64,000 nucleotides of DNA, taken from the NCBI GenBank assembly GCA_963924555.1, contig OZ004587.1, positions 6,960,075 through 7,024,074 on the forward strand, written 5' to 3'. A program made the position numbers and the translations under genes. Below are positions 23,701 to 44,263 of the stretch, one piece after another (positions within the stretch are counted from its first letter, which is position 1; each line of letters opens with the position of its first letter). The DNA comes from Crambe crambe (lineage: Eukaryota; Porifera; Demospongiae; Poecilosclerida; Crambeidae). The notes beneath the pieces are model-generated. The model saw only the letters and a list, made by a program, of their open reading frames with translations, was not told where the DNA came from and did not search any database.

Positions 23701-26700
23701 AGATTTGCAAGCTTGCCTTTGAAATGACTGTATCTTCAAAACAAGTAATGAAACAAAAAGATGTCCAAAATTTTTTTGATGTTCATAGTAACCGGGATTA
23801 TTTTGGTTTAATTACTGTAGATAGAGTAGCTTTAAAATATGGTTTTCAAAAGCTATACACGTTTCTTCACCTTACCTTTCAAGAATTCCTCACAGCGTAC
23901 CACATCTCTAAACTTGAAGAAGAGGAGCAAACTAAACTGGTTGATGAATATGGGAATGCTGAACAGATGCAAATTGTTTGGAAGTTTTATTGTGGGTTGG
24001 TCAAGTTGGATGACTGCAATAAATTTAGAAGTTTAGTTAGTAATACACAAACTGGAACTTTGTATAAAGTCCAGTGTTCCTTTGAGTCTCAACAGCCCAA
24101 CACATGCGATAGCATAGTAGAGGATGGTAGTCTCTCTTTCAAGGACAAATTTTTAACTCCATCAGATTTCACTGCCATTGCTTTTGTTATTTCCCATGCA
24201 ACTCAGGGTACATTGAATGTCCTTTTATTTGATGGATGTACATTAGGACCAGAGGGAATAGAGGCACTTGTGAAGAAAGCTGGAGAAAAACTTTCACTAG
24301 TGACTTCTCTATGTTTTCATGGTCACAACTGTGCTGCTGAGCAATTGAAGGTAGTAAATAAATTGATCCATGTGTTACCTTCATTGGAAATTTTGGACAT
24401 TACCAGTACTGAGCTTAGAGAAGAGGTAGTGAGTGCTTTAACTCATATCAGTGAACCTTTCAATCTCCATCCCAATCTTCAAGTTCTTAAGATTGGTGTT
24501 GCTGACAACGATGACCTTCTGAATATATTGATTCTGGGTTTTAGATCCCAGTGTAGCAAAGACATAATTTTTTGTTTTCCTGATCATTCCAAGAAGTACT
24601 TATCTTCCTCACTATCCCTTCCATTTTATTTCTGCTCCATTGGTAACCTATCTGATGTAAACATGAGCTTTTGTAATCTTCGATTGGTTGAAGTTAAGAT
24701 CCTTTCAGATGATCTCATAAAGAATTCTGTTTGTAAAAGACTTAGCCTCATTAGCTGTGGCATCACTGATGAAAAAACTGAAATTCTCTCTGGTGGTATT
24801 AAATGTAGCAACATTGAAATTCTAGAACTTAGTCTCAATCATATAGGTGATGAAGGAGCACTAGCTCTTTCCCACAGTATTGAATCATGCCTTAGTCTCC
24901 ATACACTGAACCTAAGCTGCAATAATATTGGTGATGATGGAGCAATGGCTATCGTTGAGGCTATAGTGTCAAAGCATAACAGTTACTTTAATCTTCACTT
25001 ATGGAATAATAATATCACCAAGCATGGTGCTGATGCCTTACTTCAAATAAAAGAGGATATTGATATCAACTCACTGGATATTGAGTGTAGAAATATAGGG
25101 AGTAGTGGAACAGCTGGTGTGTCTTTAGTTTTAGCAAAATGCAGGGATGAGGGACAAGCTTTAGCAGATGCTTTAAATGACTTTGGAAACTTACTAAAAT
25201 TTAATCTATCCTGCAGTTTAATTGATGCAAACATATTTGCTAATGCTCAGAAAAATAGTGCAAACAAAACTTCACTTAATTTATCTGGCAATTCAATTGG
25301 TTTTGATGGTGCCAAAGCATTCGTTGATGTTCTTAAGCATTGCCCTGCATTAGGTACATTTGATATTAGTGATAGTGGATGTGTAGCTGTTTTAAAGGCC
25401 CTTGCTGATGCATTGAAATATTGCATAGATCTGCATACCCTTAATATTCAATTTGCTTGCAATAGCCTTTGTGGAGATGGAGCAGTGGTTTTAGCTGATC
25501 TAATTAAGCACTGTTCCAACCTATGCAATTTTACAATTGCTAATAATTATATTGGTGTACATAGCTCACGGGTCCTTGCTGGTGCTATCAAGAACTGCAA
25601 AAATCTGCACATATTCGATATCTCCCATAATAATATAGGTGCTGAAGGTGCTAAAGTTCTTGCTGATGCTATTAAGCAGTGTGTCAAACTGCAAACACTT
25701 GATATTTCTCGTAATAATATAGGTGATGAAGGTGCTACAGCTCTTGCTGGTGCCATTAAGCATTGTATCAAACTGCAAACACTTGATGTTGCTCATAATT
25801 ATAACGTTGGAAACATTGGTACAAGAGCTATAATTCGTGCTATCAAGAATTGCACTGATTTGCACACTCTTAAATTTTCCTATAGCAACATTGATATAAA
25901 AAATGCAAAGACTTTTGCAACTACTGTCACATACTGCAGTAGATTGTCTACACTTCATCTTGATGATTGTGGTCTTAGTAACTCTGGTATTCAGATTTTA
26001 GCAGATGTTTTTACGAACTGCAGAAATATGCTTAACCTTAGTATTAGCTTCAATAATATCAGTATTGATGGTGCAAAGATTCTTGCTAGTGCTCTTAAAG
26101 ATCATGACCTCCACTCACTTGATGTTAGTGGTAATGATATTGGTAATGATGGTGCACAGGCTCTTGCTCATGCTATTAAGAACTACAGTAATCTACACAC
26201 ACTTGATGTAAGTCACAATAAGATTGGTAGTGATGGTGCAATAGCTTTTGCTAATGTTATAGAGCACTGCAGTAACCTGCACACACTTGAACTAAGTCAT
26301 AATGATATTGGTATCAAAGCCATTGCTGATGCTATTGGGCATTGCTCTAACCTGCACTCACTCGGTATTTGTCATATTGGATTTCTAATGGATGACCACC
26401 ACCACCTGAGTGCTCCATTAAAACAAAGTGGGTGTCTGCGAAAATCAGGCATTGATAACAAAATACTACTTCAAGATCTTGCTGCTGCTATTCGGCAAAA
26501 TAGCAACTTATACAAATTGGACATGTCACAAAATGATATTGGCAGAAGTGGCATGAAGGTTCTTGCTGATGCTATTAAACATTGTAGTAACCTGCATACA
26601 CTTAAGCTCGATCATACTAATATCGGTCCAGAAGGTGCAGAGGCTCTTGCTGATGCTATAAAGTGCTGCAGTAACTTGCACACAGTTGATGTTGGATATA

Positions 26701-27284
26701 ACAACCTTAGTGACAACGGTGTGAAGGTTCTTGCTAATGCTTTAAAGCACTGCAGTTATCTGCACACACTCATTGTCTCTTGTAATGAGATAAGTAAAGA
26801 AGGCATACAAGCTCTTGCTAAAGCTATAAAATGCTATAGCCAACTACATGTACTTGATATTTCATCTAATAGGATTGGTTCTGGATATGAGGATTTATCT
26901 AATACGATTCGTTCTGGATATGAGGATTCATCTAATAGGATTCGTTCTGTATGGCATTCAAACCATTGGAGACCGAATAAGAGAGATGGTGGAATAGTGG
27001 CTCTTGCTGATGCTATAAAGTGCTGCAGTAACTTGCATACTCTCATTATTAATAATAGTCATCTTACAGGGAGTGACATTAAGACTTTAGCTAAAGCTCT
27101 TACAAAATGCAATGATCTACACATTCTAGATATTTCACATAATAATATTGGATATGATGGTGTACAAGGTCTCGCTGACATCATGAAAAAATGCCGTATA
27201 AAATTGCAGAATCTTAATATCAATGACTTAAACTATTCATCAATAATTTCCTCCATAGCCTTCTCTTCACATTCACATATCTGA
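17738..27284 (+). CDS. NLR gene 1: CARD-helical-Death-Ig-NACHT-LRR protein (2127 aa, two exons)
   Basis: Predicted intracellular immune receptor. Exon 1 is 17738-18092 and exon 2 is 21256-27284. The donor (CCAG|GTATTC) and acceptor (TTTTGCTGCAG) are phase 1 and join in frame to give 2127 residues. The domains, in spliced numbering, run as follows. CARD at about 15-105 (FLLQQHFITQERYDEL). An unrecognised helical region at about 155-400. Death domain at about 425-505 (WKKIAIFLDLPHDL). Ig-like domain at about 525-612 (YQWYKDGEKL, then GSYTCRI), lacking the usual first cysteine. NACHT from about 660, with Walker A GRPGSGKTT at 697 and Walker B FILDGLDEY around 778. LRRs of ribonuclease-inhibitor type (~28 residues each) run from about 1160 to the end. 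A 12-residue tandem repeat lies near 26867-26950. Binding by the LRRs would release NACHT oligomerisation and CARD/Death signalling; this is family knowledge, not shown here. Confidence 0.92.
19289..19350 (+). pseudogene. Relic copy of the NLR exon-2 start within the intron
   Basis: ATGGCCACACTCACCTCACC and the following CTCCTCTACC closely match the first codons of exon 2 (ATGGCCACACCCACCTCACC). They are followed by ACCCCTCCCTTTCTAAAGGT, which corresponds to the next codons of exon 2 and includes a possible AAAG|GT donor. Similarity then ends. The same relic lies at 50876-50937 in gene 3. It may be a leftover of an older exon duplication; use as an alternative exon cannot be judged from sequence. 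Confidence 0.55.
19959..20657. mobile_element. 699-bp foldback element with TTAA target duplication
   Basis: It is flanked by TTAA at 19955-19958 and 20658-20661. Inverted repeats of roughly 300 bp start GGTGGCGGGTAGGTATTTGC on the left; the right end reads GCATACCCGCCGCC. The gene 3 intron lacks this unit at the matching place (52386) and retains only the older half-copy that follows it, so this is a recent insertion beside a related older copy. TTAA specificity points to a piggyBac- or Kolobok-type source. The two overlapping open frames inside simply reflect the palindrome. Confidence 0.75.
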
Positions 27285-27591
27285 AAGTCTAGAGTCTAAG
27301 AGACGAATTAGACATTGACCATTTGTATTTCAAGCTGTGACATATTCAGCTGGCTAATTCTACTATTCCCAAATTAACTAACTAACATGCACTGTTTGGA
27401 TATGGTTCAAATACGCAGCACTTCAAAATAAGTCGCTATTCATTCAAGATCTCAATTCTTGAAGTCACATTAATTTTATGACAGGAGCACATAACTGTAT
27501 GACTCATTCAAAACAGGAAGACAATAGACAGGCATTAATTATTACCAATACATCATATAAGATGCAATGTGTTGCATCACATTAATTTTTA

Positions 27592-27677
27592 TTTTTGGGT
27601 TACCACGCACTCTGGGGTCCTCGTCCCGTAACCTGGGGTCAGAGGTTAAAAAGTCTCTGATGCTGACGAGAGTGCCT
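27592..27677. repeat. Conserved ~85-nt element downstream of NLR gene 1
   Basis: One of three copies (others at 41407-41490 and 60703-60786). All start TTTTTGGGTTACCA or TTTTTGGGTTACCACG and end GACGAGAGTGCCT. Internally, GGTTAC pairs with GTAACC, and GCACTCT with AGAGTGC, so the transcript could fold. CTGGGGTC occurs twice. The copies agree much better than their flanks. It could be a small inverted-repeat transposon or a structured 3' element. No target duplication is clear. Confidence 0.6.
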
Positions 27678-28015
27678 AACATATGTATTCCAGGGCCCTT
27701 TGAAATCTTTACAACTGTACCATGCAATAGTGTATGTTGGCAATCACATCAGCACATGTTACAGAGGTTTTTAAGTTGGTTGACATAAAATGACACACAT
27801 GCGCTAAGAATTCGGAGTAAAAAGGAATATCGATGCTATCCTGAGGATTAACACTTACTTGGTAGACCAAAAAATAACTTGGTCCCCAGCTTCCTGCCAC
27901 CTAATGAGTGAGTTACTAAGTTCTAATTTATGTGTATGTGTGAATGTGAATTGCAATTAGCTATTATTATGTATCAACCAACCTAAGAACTTCACGATTA
28001 AAAAAAAAATACTAC

Positions 28016-29938
28016 TTAGCTACTGCATGTGAAAATGAATGGAGCATCTGCATCATTTATTTGAATAACTGGAACAGGTCTTTGATCACCATCACTAGCT
28101 GGGGCTTTCATATCTGGTAGATTCACACTCCAGTTGCCATGAAGTTTGCTGTATCCAACTTTGGAGATGTTTGAAGTGTATTGATTTCCTTGTTGGTGAC
28201 TAGTCGGTGTCATCACTGGTGGTGCGTAGTGACTTGAAGAGGGGGCACTAACCTCAGGAAAGTTACTGTACCTAAATGTAAAAAAAATGTATAATTCATT
28301 TCCCTTGACAACAGCACAGCAGACATAGCCAGCTAGTTGTTAAACTTCCACACATGTATAAAATGAAGTTGGTTCATATTCACCTGTGTTCATAATGCAG
28401 ATTGCTATGGTGATGTTGATGTCTTGTATTATCAGTTGGTGATGAATTGTTCTTTTTATGGCTATGAACAACCATAATAATAATTATTATTATTACTATG
28501 GTGAGGTATTTACCTTTTGTATATGGCAGCTGCTATGAAGCATGTGGAGAATACAAAGGCCACAGAGATGAGAAGAACGCATGCCACAACTGTTGATACT
28601 ATTACTATCACCTCTGTATCCATAGGTCTGGACTCTGTCATTCCTGAGAGCTTCATGCAAACATGAAAGCAACAGTGAAACTTGTTTATATATGGGCCAG
28701 GTCTTAATGGGGAAGTAGTTTCTTTAGGAAGGTCTGGAATAGGTGTTGTGGGGACATGTTAGTTACCAGCTCTCTCACCTGATGAATTGGTAGCGTCTGT
28801 AACAGCTGGACCAGATGGATGTCTCTGAATATACGTACATATTATGTGGATTGGTCCATAATAATAATAACACAGCAACAACAACAACGACGACTAAAAG
28901 AGGTATTATGATGCCTACTTCTGTTATAGCTCTACTGAGTACTATATTATGTAGTCACTATAGGAACAGCTCAGTCACTATGGCTATTAAGCCGCATAAT
29001 ACACAGATGTATGAATATGGAGTGAGCTCTTGAGTATGGACCTGGCTATACGTAATAGCAAAATTATTGTGATTTAACTCAACTATCTCTAAAAGAGTAT
29101 GGTCACTGCTTCAGTTCTATGCTACAGGTGCTTTGCACACCTCTTACCTCTTATTGAAACTTTAGTGATGATGTCGTCAATTTTGTGAGTGCAAATTGTG
29201 CCCATGGAGAAATCTGAACATAGGGTGTTATCCACTCCACACTCGATGATGGGAACTTGATCCACATCAATGTTACAGACCATTAGAGTTGACAAGACTG
29301 ATGCAATGCTGAAGCCATCCAATTCTGTTTCAAGTTTTGTTGTATTGACAGTGATATTGGATGCCACTATGTGGTTGATAGAGATGGAGTGATTCATAGT
29401 GATTGCCCTCCATTCTACTTCTGGTAAAGGTTCTCCATAAGAAACACACGTCAGTGCTAGTGTGACGGCATTGGAGGTTGCATTCGTACTGATAATATGT
29501 GTCCCAGTGGCTAGGAGAATGGCTGGTTCTGGAATGAAATTGAGTCAGTGGCATGGAATATTATGATTTGGGATGGCACAATGTTTCTGCCCCTCCTTGT
29601 TATGTTATGTCATGGGAGATTATACCACATACAATGTATGACATTGTTAAATGCAACTAGCCTGACATTAAAAGGCTTGGAGGCTCTACATCAATTCAAT
29701 AAATTATATCCCTCCTGGTTTGGCAATGCTTTCATTCTGATTGTAACATTCTTCAAGAACATCATGTGTATATTATCTGAGAGGTGAATGGCACTGGCTA
29801 GTTGTACCTTGAATAGTTATTGCTCTTGTGCTGTGTATTGCACTCACCAACAACATGAATACATTTCCCTGCAAATAAAGAATAACTAACATCACTGGAT
29901 AGCTACTTTATAAGACTTACCACCACCATCACTTCCAT
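28016..29938 (-). CDS. Ig-domain single-pass membrane receptor (predicted 307 aa, six exons)
   Basis: Exons on the minus strand are 29938-29921, 29868-29808, 29528-29148, 28643-28514, 28461-28384 and 28271-28016. Every junction has GT and AG, and the total of 924 nt keeps frame to a stop. The first two exons give a signal peptide (NVFMLLVSAIHSTRA). Exon 3 is an Ig-like domain with LTCVSYGEPLPEVEWRA and a later LMVCN, plus several N-glycosylation sites. Exon 4 is a TM helix (VIVIVSTVVACVLLISVAFV). The last exons make a cytoplasmic tail of about 120 residues, rich in His, Ser and Pro, with no kinase or known signalling domain; tyrosines occur in SHYAPP and YSKL. A further exon at about 28777-28820 is possible. 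The gene is convergent with NLR gene 1, 0.7 kb from its stop. The tail exon is duplicated at 61641-61877. Confidence 0.8.
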
Positions 29939-32405
29939 TTTTGAGCTAGCACCGTACATCATCAGTTACGTCTCGGCACGGTAGCATGCTGGATGCTAGC
30001 CCCACCTTTATTCTACGCGCATGCGTATTATTTCTAAAGTTCATAAAAGGGGCGTGTCTGCTGACTTCGTTGTAATTGTGGAGCTGTCCGAGTGTCGTTA
30101 GCTGGGTGCTTTTTCGTATCAAGAAAATATTGTAAGTTAAAGCTAGCTAGCTATGAATGCTGTGGAGGGGGGGGGGGGGGGGGGGGGGGGGGGCTAAATG
30201 AACAGAGGGTGTCTTTATTCAGTGGAAAACGAACAGGAATGGAATGGAATGGAATGGAATGGAAATCAACTGTTATCCATGAAAATTTGTTCTTATGTAG
30301 CTATAGTGTTTAGTAGTCTTTGATCTAGGGGTGCACTAAGTGCACACCTCATTTCGCGAATATTTGAAAACATCATTTTAGAACTACGTACTACCAGCAG
30401 TAAGATTACAGCTGTTAGCTAATTCCAAGCATACTTGAGCAAGACAGGGGGGTAGGAAGATGATTTGTGAGGTAAGGGCTACAATTCCAAGGTTACCATT
30501 AGGATCACACTTTTTGGTGGTGGTGGTACGTAGATACTCTGTAGCAAATATTTATCAAAATTTGCCTACTCTAGCCTCGTTCCCAGGCCTTCCTCTCTCA
30601 CGTACCGCACGGGAGGAAGAGAAGAAGAAGAAGAAGAAAAATAAGCGGTACGTGAGAGAGGAAGGCCTGGGAACGAGGCTAAGCAGCTTCTACTACTTTG
30701 AAGAATATAACTATTAAATGCAAGAAAATAATAAGACTTTCTTTTGAGGATGAGAATCTCTCAGCTTCTGCTATAGCTATTAGAAGGAGTGCAAGGCTTG
30801 CAGCTAGCTACATTACAGATTTCCATTCATTCCATTCCACTATTCCTTCCACTGAATATTTTAATGACACCCAAACAAGGTCAGCACATGTAGCCATATG
30901 CTAGTCTTCTTCCTGGACCATTTTCCCCCTCCCCATACAATTTTTGGGGTGCATGTGGAGGGAGGGGAGAAATAGTCTGGTGACTTGCCCCCATGTCTCC
31001 TTGGCATGTGCATATGAATGTACCATATTAGGCAGGCGTACACGTGGCTGAAGTTCGGAAGTGTAGATCAATCCTTGAATCCATGCTCAAAGTTTGTTGT
31101 AGAGGACTCAAGTCAGTTTACTCAGCTATCAATTAACCATTAAGCCCTGCTTCTGTTAAACTTCAAAACCCTATACTTCTTGCTTGGGCCATAAGACCTT
31201 CTTTAGCCTTGGTTAGCCACCTCGATAGCCTTTGGTAGGAGCTCTTCTGTGTGACAGCAGTTCAAAGCTATATAGCTAAACTGTGAGCAACATTTTTTTT
31301 CGTTGCGCTTGCATTCCAGCATAAGAGACAAAGGTGGAATAAGCAGACTATTTTTTCTCCCTCCCTCCCTCCCTCCCTTCCTCTGCACGTATAATAGTTA
31401 CACACCCCAAAAATTGCAAAAATTGATCTGGAGACTATAATGCTCACATGAGCCACAGCTAATAGCACTCTTAACAGAATTGCATTGACATGTGTGAGAC
31501 CGAATAGTTTATTGTTGATAGCTACGTATCAGCACCCATGCAAGGTGTGTTAGGTTATATGTAGCAATAGCCAACTTAACTACAATCATTATTGAGCTAA
31601 TGACAAAGCAATATTATATCATGTGATACATTCATTGTCATGAATAATGAACCATACACCCCTCATGAATATCAATAGCTAATTTAGATTATACGATATC
31701 ACTATAGGCACACAGCATGAGATAACTGCCCATTATCTCACAGTTATCTCACACTGTACTGAACATGAGCACAGTCATAAATTTCCAAGGCAACTGAGAT
31801 CCATTCCTACAATTCTGCTAATTCTTTCGTTTTCCCCAGAGTAGTTCAGCTGTGGCTATTCTTAGTAGTCTATCTTAAAACCTATAGGGTTTAATTCAGG
31901 GTTTTGCTTGAGGGGGGTCAAATGCCTAGGGAAAGAATTTGAGGAGAGGCAACTACAAACCAGTACAGGGCAAGCCATCGTTTAGGGAGGGGGGCAGAAG
32001 TCCCCTCGCCCCTCTTAAAATGAAAACTTTTGCCATTCCCTCTCACTCTTGCACTACAAGAACTAAAGCTTGTCTTGTTTGCTGACATAGCTAGTTGATG
32101 GTGGGGGGAGGAATAACAATGAAAGTTACTAATGTGTGGTCTGGGTCGCTGGGCAGGCTTGTCATTTTTCACTCAAGGCTAGCCAGTTTGTGCATTATTG
32201 TCTAGCTTGTCATTGATGATTCAGATGAGTATAGAATAAATTATTTATCTCGGCTTCGGTTTGTGAAAATATGGCTGCCTTACTCATGAACCATATTCCA
32301 CTCTCTGACTCATGTATAGCTAAAGTTAGCCACAGCTAGCCAATGTTATCACAGCTAATTAAGCTTCTTTCATTATAGTTTTCTCACTGGTGGAAGTGTT
32401 TATGA
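29939..32405. other. Intergenic region between the Ig receptor gene and NLR gene 2
   Basis: This stretch holds the Ig receptor 5' flank and NLR gene 2 upstream DNA. I see a 27-base G run (30167-30193), a short GGAAT repeat (30237-30262), the hairpin element at 30572-30681, and a CCCT-type simple repeat (31358-31380). No further gene is supported. Confidence 0.5.
30572..30681. mobile_element. 110-bp hairpin element of the TAGCCTCGTTCCC family
   Basis: It starts TAGCCTCGTTCCCAGGCCTT and ends with the complement, with a purine-rich GAAGAAGAAG loop. The outer 17 bases match the tips of the 3077-5568 element, so this is a miniature member of the same family. The flanking 9 bases do not match well, so the duplication is decayed. 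Confidence 0.7.
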
Positions 32406-41298
<8,893 letters not shown>

Positions 41299-41406
41299 AC
41301 ATAATCCTCAGCTATTTTTGCATTCAAAGTTTGACACATTCAGCTGGCTGAATTCTATAGCTAGCTATAGCTACTATTTCGAATGTAGATGCTCTTCTAT
41401 ATAATA

Positions 41407-41490
41407 TTTTTGGGTTACCATGCACTCTGGGGTCCTCGTCCCGTAACCTGGGGTCAGAGGTTAAAGTCTCTGATGCTGACGAGAGTGCCT
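41407..41490. repeat. Conserved ~85-nt element downstream of NLR gene 2
   Basis: Second copy of the element at 27592-27677, here only about 110 bp after the stop codon of gene 2. The flanks differ from those of the other two copies, while the element itself has few changes. Confidence 0.6.
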
Positions 41491-41525
41491 CGATTACATT
41501 AGAAGTTTATACGTACGTATAGAGG

Positions 41526-41575
41526 ACCCAGAGCAGGAGTTTGGAAGTAGCTACTTCCAAACTCCTGCTCTGGGT
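41526..41575. repeat. Perfect 50-bp palindrome
   Basis: ACCCAGAGCAGGAGTTTGG, AAGTAG and then its exact complement follow without a spacer, giving 25-bp arms with no mismatch. Such spacer-free palindromes are unstable and usually young. It may be the remnant of a tiny hairpin element. Confidence 0.85.
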
Positions 41576-41794
41576 AGCTAATAATTGGTAGGATAAGACA
41601 CAATTGAATCGCATAAAATTCTCAACTAACTATTCAGTCCATACACAAATCAAGAAAGGCAGGAAAAGACATGCACAAAACCAACCATTACATAATGCAC
41701 AGATAGATCTCAACGCAACAAAAGCAAAAGTCGGAATGATACAAAGTATTAATTATTGAAGTGATTGCACAAACTAACATTACAATCAGCTACC

Positions 41795-42020
41795 CATAAT
41801 GCATGTGGTGGTACATTCTCATATGCTTGCTCTGAAGTGCTTCCAGTCTTATGCAGCAGCAGTAGAATTGCAAAGGTCATCATCAAGAAATACTAGAATG
41901 TCTTCCATGGAATCAGTATATCCCTCTGGAAGAGATATCCCTTCCATGTGTTCTTCGAGTGATACCAAATCCGCACACAATCGAGGAAAAGATACCCTTA
42001 CTTCTGCAGCCTACGTATAA
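41795..42020 (-). pseudogene. Receptor cytoplasmic-tail exon, decayed copy
   Basis: On the minus strand, an open stretch from about 42012 reads EVRVSFPRLCADLVSLEEHM and later DSMEDILVFLDDDLCNSTAA, then a stop at about 41855. The DNA beyond the stop still matches the YENV-type tail at 61297-61491 (DDDPCISTAAAAQTQTGS, then KQAYENVPP). It is convergent with NLR gene 2, in the position where genes 1 and 3 have membrane receptor genes. An upstream minus-strand stretch near 42150-42080 (QYIHGQLRMPKKLRFESKK) could be another exon. Confidence 0.45.
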
Positions 42021-42717
42021 TAATAATAATTATGTACTCTGTATACATCAATACTTCAGATTCTGCAAGCTTACTCTTCTTCACTCTTTATAAATGTTTC
42101 TTGGACTCAAATCTAAGTTTTTTTGGCATTCTAAGCTGACCATGAATATATTGTGCCTGCAACTAAAAAAGTTACACTATTAAAGTAGCCCACACAAGAA
42201 CTAATTTATTTCTATCAGCTAACTACTTGGTTGAATACTTCTTATAGATTCCCACACACATAAGAAGTTACTTCTGAAATAATTGCTTTGTATGAACAAA
42301 TAACAAGTGCACTTTCCAAAAGAGGGACATTAAAAATATGCAAGGAGAAGTGAAGATGTTTGCAGGAACAATATTATGTCTTTATTACTGATAGAATTCC
42401 CATTCATGGGGTTAAAAGCAATCAATATGACAATTAAAACCTGTATTTTGCTTTATAAATAGCTAACTAGAGGGAGTTTTAGCTTAATTTCACTAAGCAT
42501 CCAGAACAATACCCAATTTTAACCAGGACCATGCAGAATATTGCATGCACAATTGTAATATATCATAGTCACTACATTAGTCATCCTTTTTATCTTGTTT
42601 CCATTCGCCATTCACCTACCTGGAGGAAATGAGCTGGAATACTTGTCTCTCTTTCACCTGTTACTATGGCTCCACACATGCGCAGAAATCGTAACACTGT
42701 GTGCCCGTAATTTTTGT
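42020..42717. other. Non-coding region after NLR gene 2
   Basis: Apart from the doubtful exon near 42080-42150, I see no gene, inverted repeat or tandem repeat in this A/T-rich DNA. Confidence 0.4.
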
Positions 42718-42923
42718 ACACGGGTTAATGCGGTTTCCTATCCCGGTTACTAGTCTATACTATAGTATCTATATAATAGTTAGATAACGAGACCAAGGGA
42801 TCTACGGTCTATTTAGAAACCTGAGAGCCCTGGGCTGTAGCGTCCCGAGCGCAGCGAGGGCGCTACTAAGGGCCCGAAGGTTTCTAAACAGACCGTAGAT
42901 CCCGTTGGTCGAGGTGTCTAACT
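42718..42923. mobile_element. Lone terminus of the element-B family, then a 146-bp hairpin element
   Basis: 42718-42773 matches the right end of element B (GGGTTAATG, GTTTCC, ATCCCG, TATAGTATCTAT) with a few changes; no left partner is seen. 42778-42923 is an imperfect hairpin starting AGTTAGATAACGAGACC, with GGGATCTACGGTCTATTTAG in the arm and a G/C-rich loop. Confidence 0.55.
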
Positions 42924-43304
42924 TATTTAGACTATAGCCAATCACTGGAGTTGTTTAACTTACTTCAACACGCACTTGGAAACAATAACCACGGTTTTTA
43001 AATGCAACAAACATGAATCAGAGCGCACCTAGAAACAATAACCGTGGCCACCGCGATGCGTTGCTAGAATTGGACCAATTGGAATGACCATCTTTACCGG
43101 GTTTACCTAGGGCAAGGCGTGATTCTAAGTGCCATAAGGCGTGATTCTAAGTGAATAGAATTCACCAAATGGACCAATCAGATTCCTTGATTGTGACTAG
43201 CTAGCTATAGTCTAAGGCTGTATAAGCACAGTCTAATCGCCAGCGTACATTTACAATACTTTTTGTATTACATGATGACGTCATAGATCGATACAGCGGT
43301 TTTC

Positions 43305-43442
43305 CAATACAGCGGTTTTCCAAAACCTTGCAACAGGAAAGTGGAAAGCGGAAGTGATTGGAGCGAACTGGTTGGTCAGATTGCTCATATTGATCATGTG
43401 ACTCGCTTTCTGCAGTTGCAAGATTTTGGAAAACCGCTGTAT
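43305..43442. repeat. Inverted repeat around the start of the second duplicated block
   Basis: ATACAGCGGTTTTCCAAAAC followed by CTTGCAAC at 43305 reappears inverted as GTTGCAAGATTTTGGAAAAC and CGCTGTAT ending near 43442. The right arm begins within the CTGCAG...GCAAGATTTT stretch shared with 7780. A foldback insertion with the duplicated DNA as its loop, or a hairpin-mediated rearrangement, would produce this. Confidence 0.5.
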
Positions 43443-43815
43443 GTGTGTCTGGTAGATCATAGTATATATCATATCATATATATATCATCATGGGTAGATT
43501 TACCCATAGCTATCCGGTCATGTGACTACTCGAATCTGATTGGCCTATCGAAATTCCTGCAGAGAACACAAAATTAAAACCATTTTCCTCCCGCCCCACC
43601 CCCCAAAGGTCGAAAGGTCTGCTCGCCCAGACTGTATTGTATGCTGAAAGCTTAAAGGTCTTTGACGATACCCATACTTGAAGTTGGGACCTGCTGTAAT
43701 CGAAGAGAAAATCATCCACTAAGAAGGTATTTGATTGAAATGAATAGCTAGTTAACTACTTCGCCATAATATTAGCATAAGCCAGGACCCTATCACTCCC
43801 AAAGTGCTTGTGTAT

Positions 43816-44263
43816 TAGTCTGGGCGAGCAGACCTTTGGGGGGTGGGGCGGGAGGAAAAGAAAGGTCTGGAGACACTCGACATGGTTTTGTGTTCTCTGC
43901 TGGAATTTCGATAGGCCAATCAGATTCGAGTAGTCACATGACCGGATAATAATAAGTGCGCATGTACGAGCACAGTACATGCGTGAAGCTAGTAAGCAGT
44001 ATTCTTCTTTTGCTAGCTATGGGTAAATCTACCAGACACACTTATCTCTCATCGATCGATCGAGCTCGAGCTAGATAATTATAGCTAGCTAGCTATGCCT
44101 ATGGTGCGTGGGTGTGAGCGCGCGGGCGCACGTGCATTTTTTGCATGTGATATTGATTTTAATTACATTCCTCTGGAACACGGAATAGTGTCTGGAGTCT
44201 CCAGACCTTTCTTTTCCTCCCGCCCCACCCCCCAAAGGTCGAAAGGTCTGCTCGCCCAGACTA
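43816..44263. mobile_element. 448-bp TAG...CTA inverted-repeat element with 9-bp target duplication
   Basis: The ends read TAGTCTGGGCGAGCAGACCT and its complement, with a G-rich GGGGGGTGGGGCGGGAGG arm. It is flanked by perfect copies of CTTGTGTAT (43807-43815 and 44264-44272). The paralogous block near 7950 has the uninterrupted GGGTTTGTGTATGTGTGTGG, a true empty site. A partial inverted copy of the left arm lies at about 43515-43633. Confidence 0.85.

Noticed and set aside
25547-25958. Antisense open frames opposite the LRR coding sequence (also in genes 2 and 3)
   Set aside because: They mirror the repeat on the other strand, have no domain logic and no splice or start context; shadows of the real genes.
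24700-27250. Regular ~84-bp repeats resembling a CRISPR-like or satellite array
   Set aside because: They are codons of LRR units in one long open frame, with amino-acid rather than base-exact periodicity.
28815-29033. Plus-strand frame in the Ig receptor locus
   Set aside because: It lies in an intron of the well-supported minus-strand gene and consists largely of simple repeat translation.
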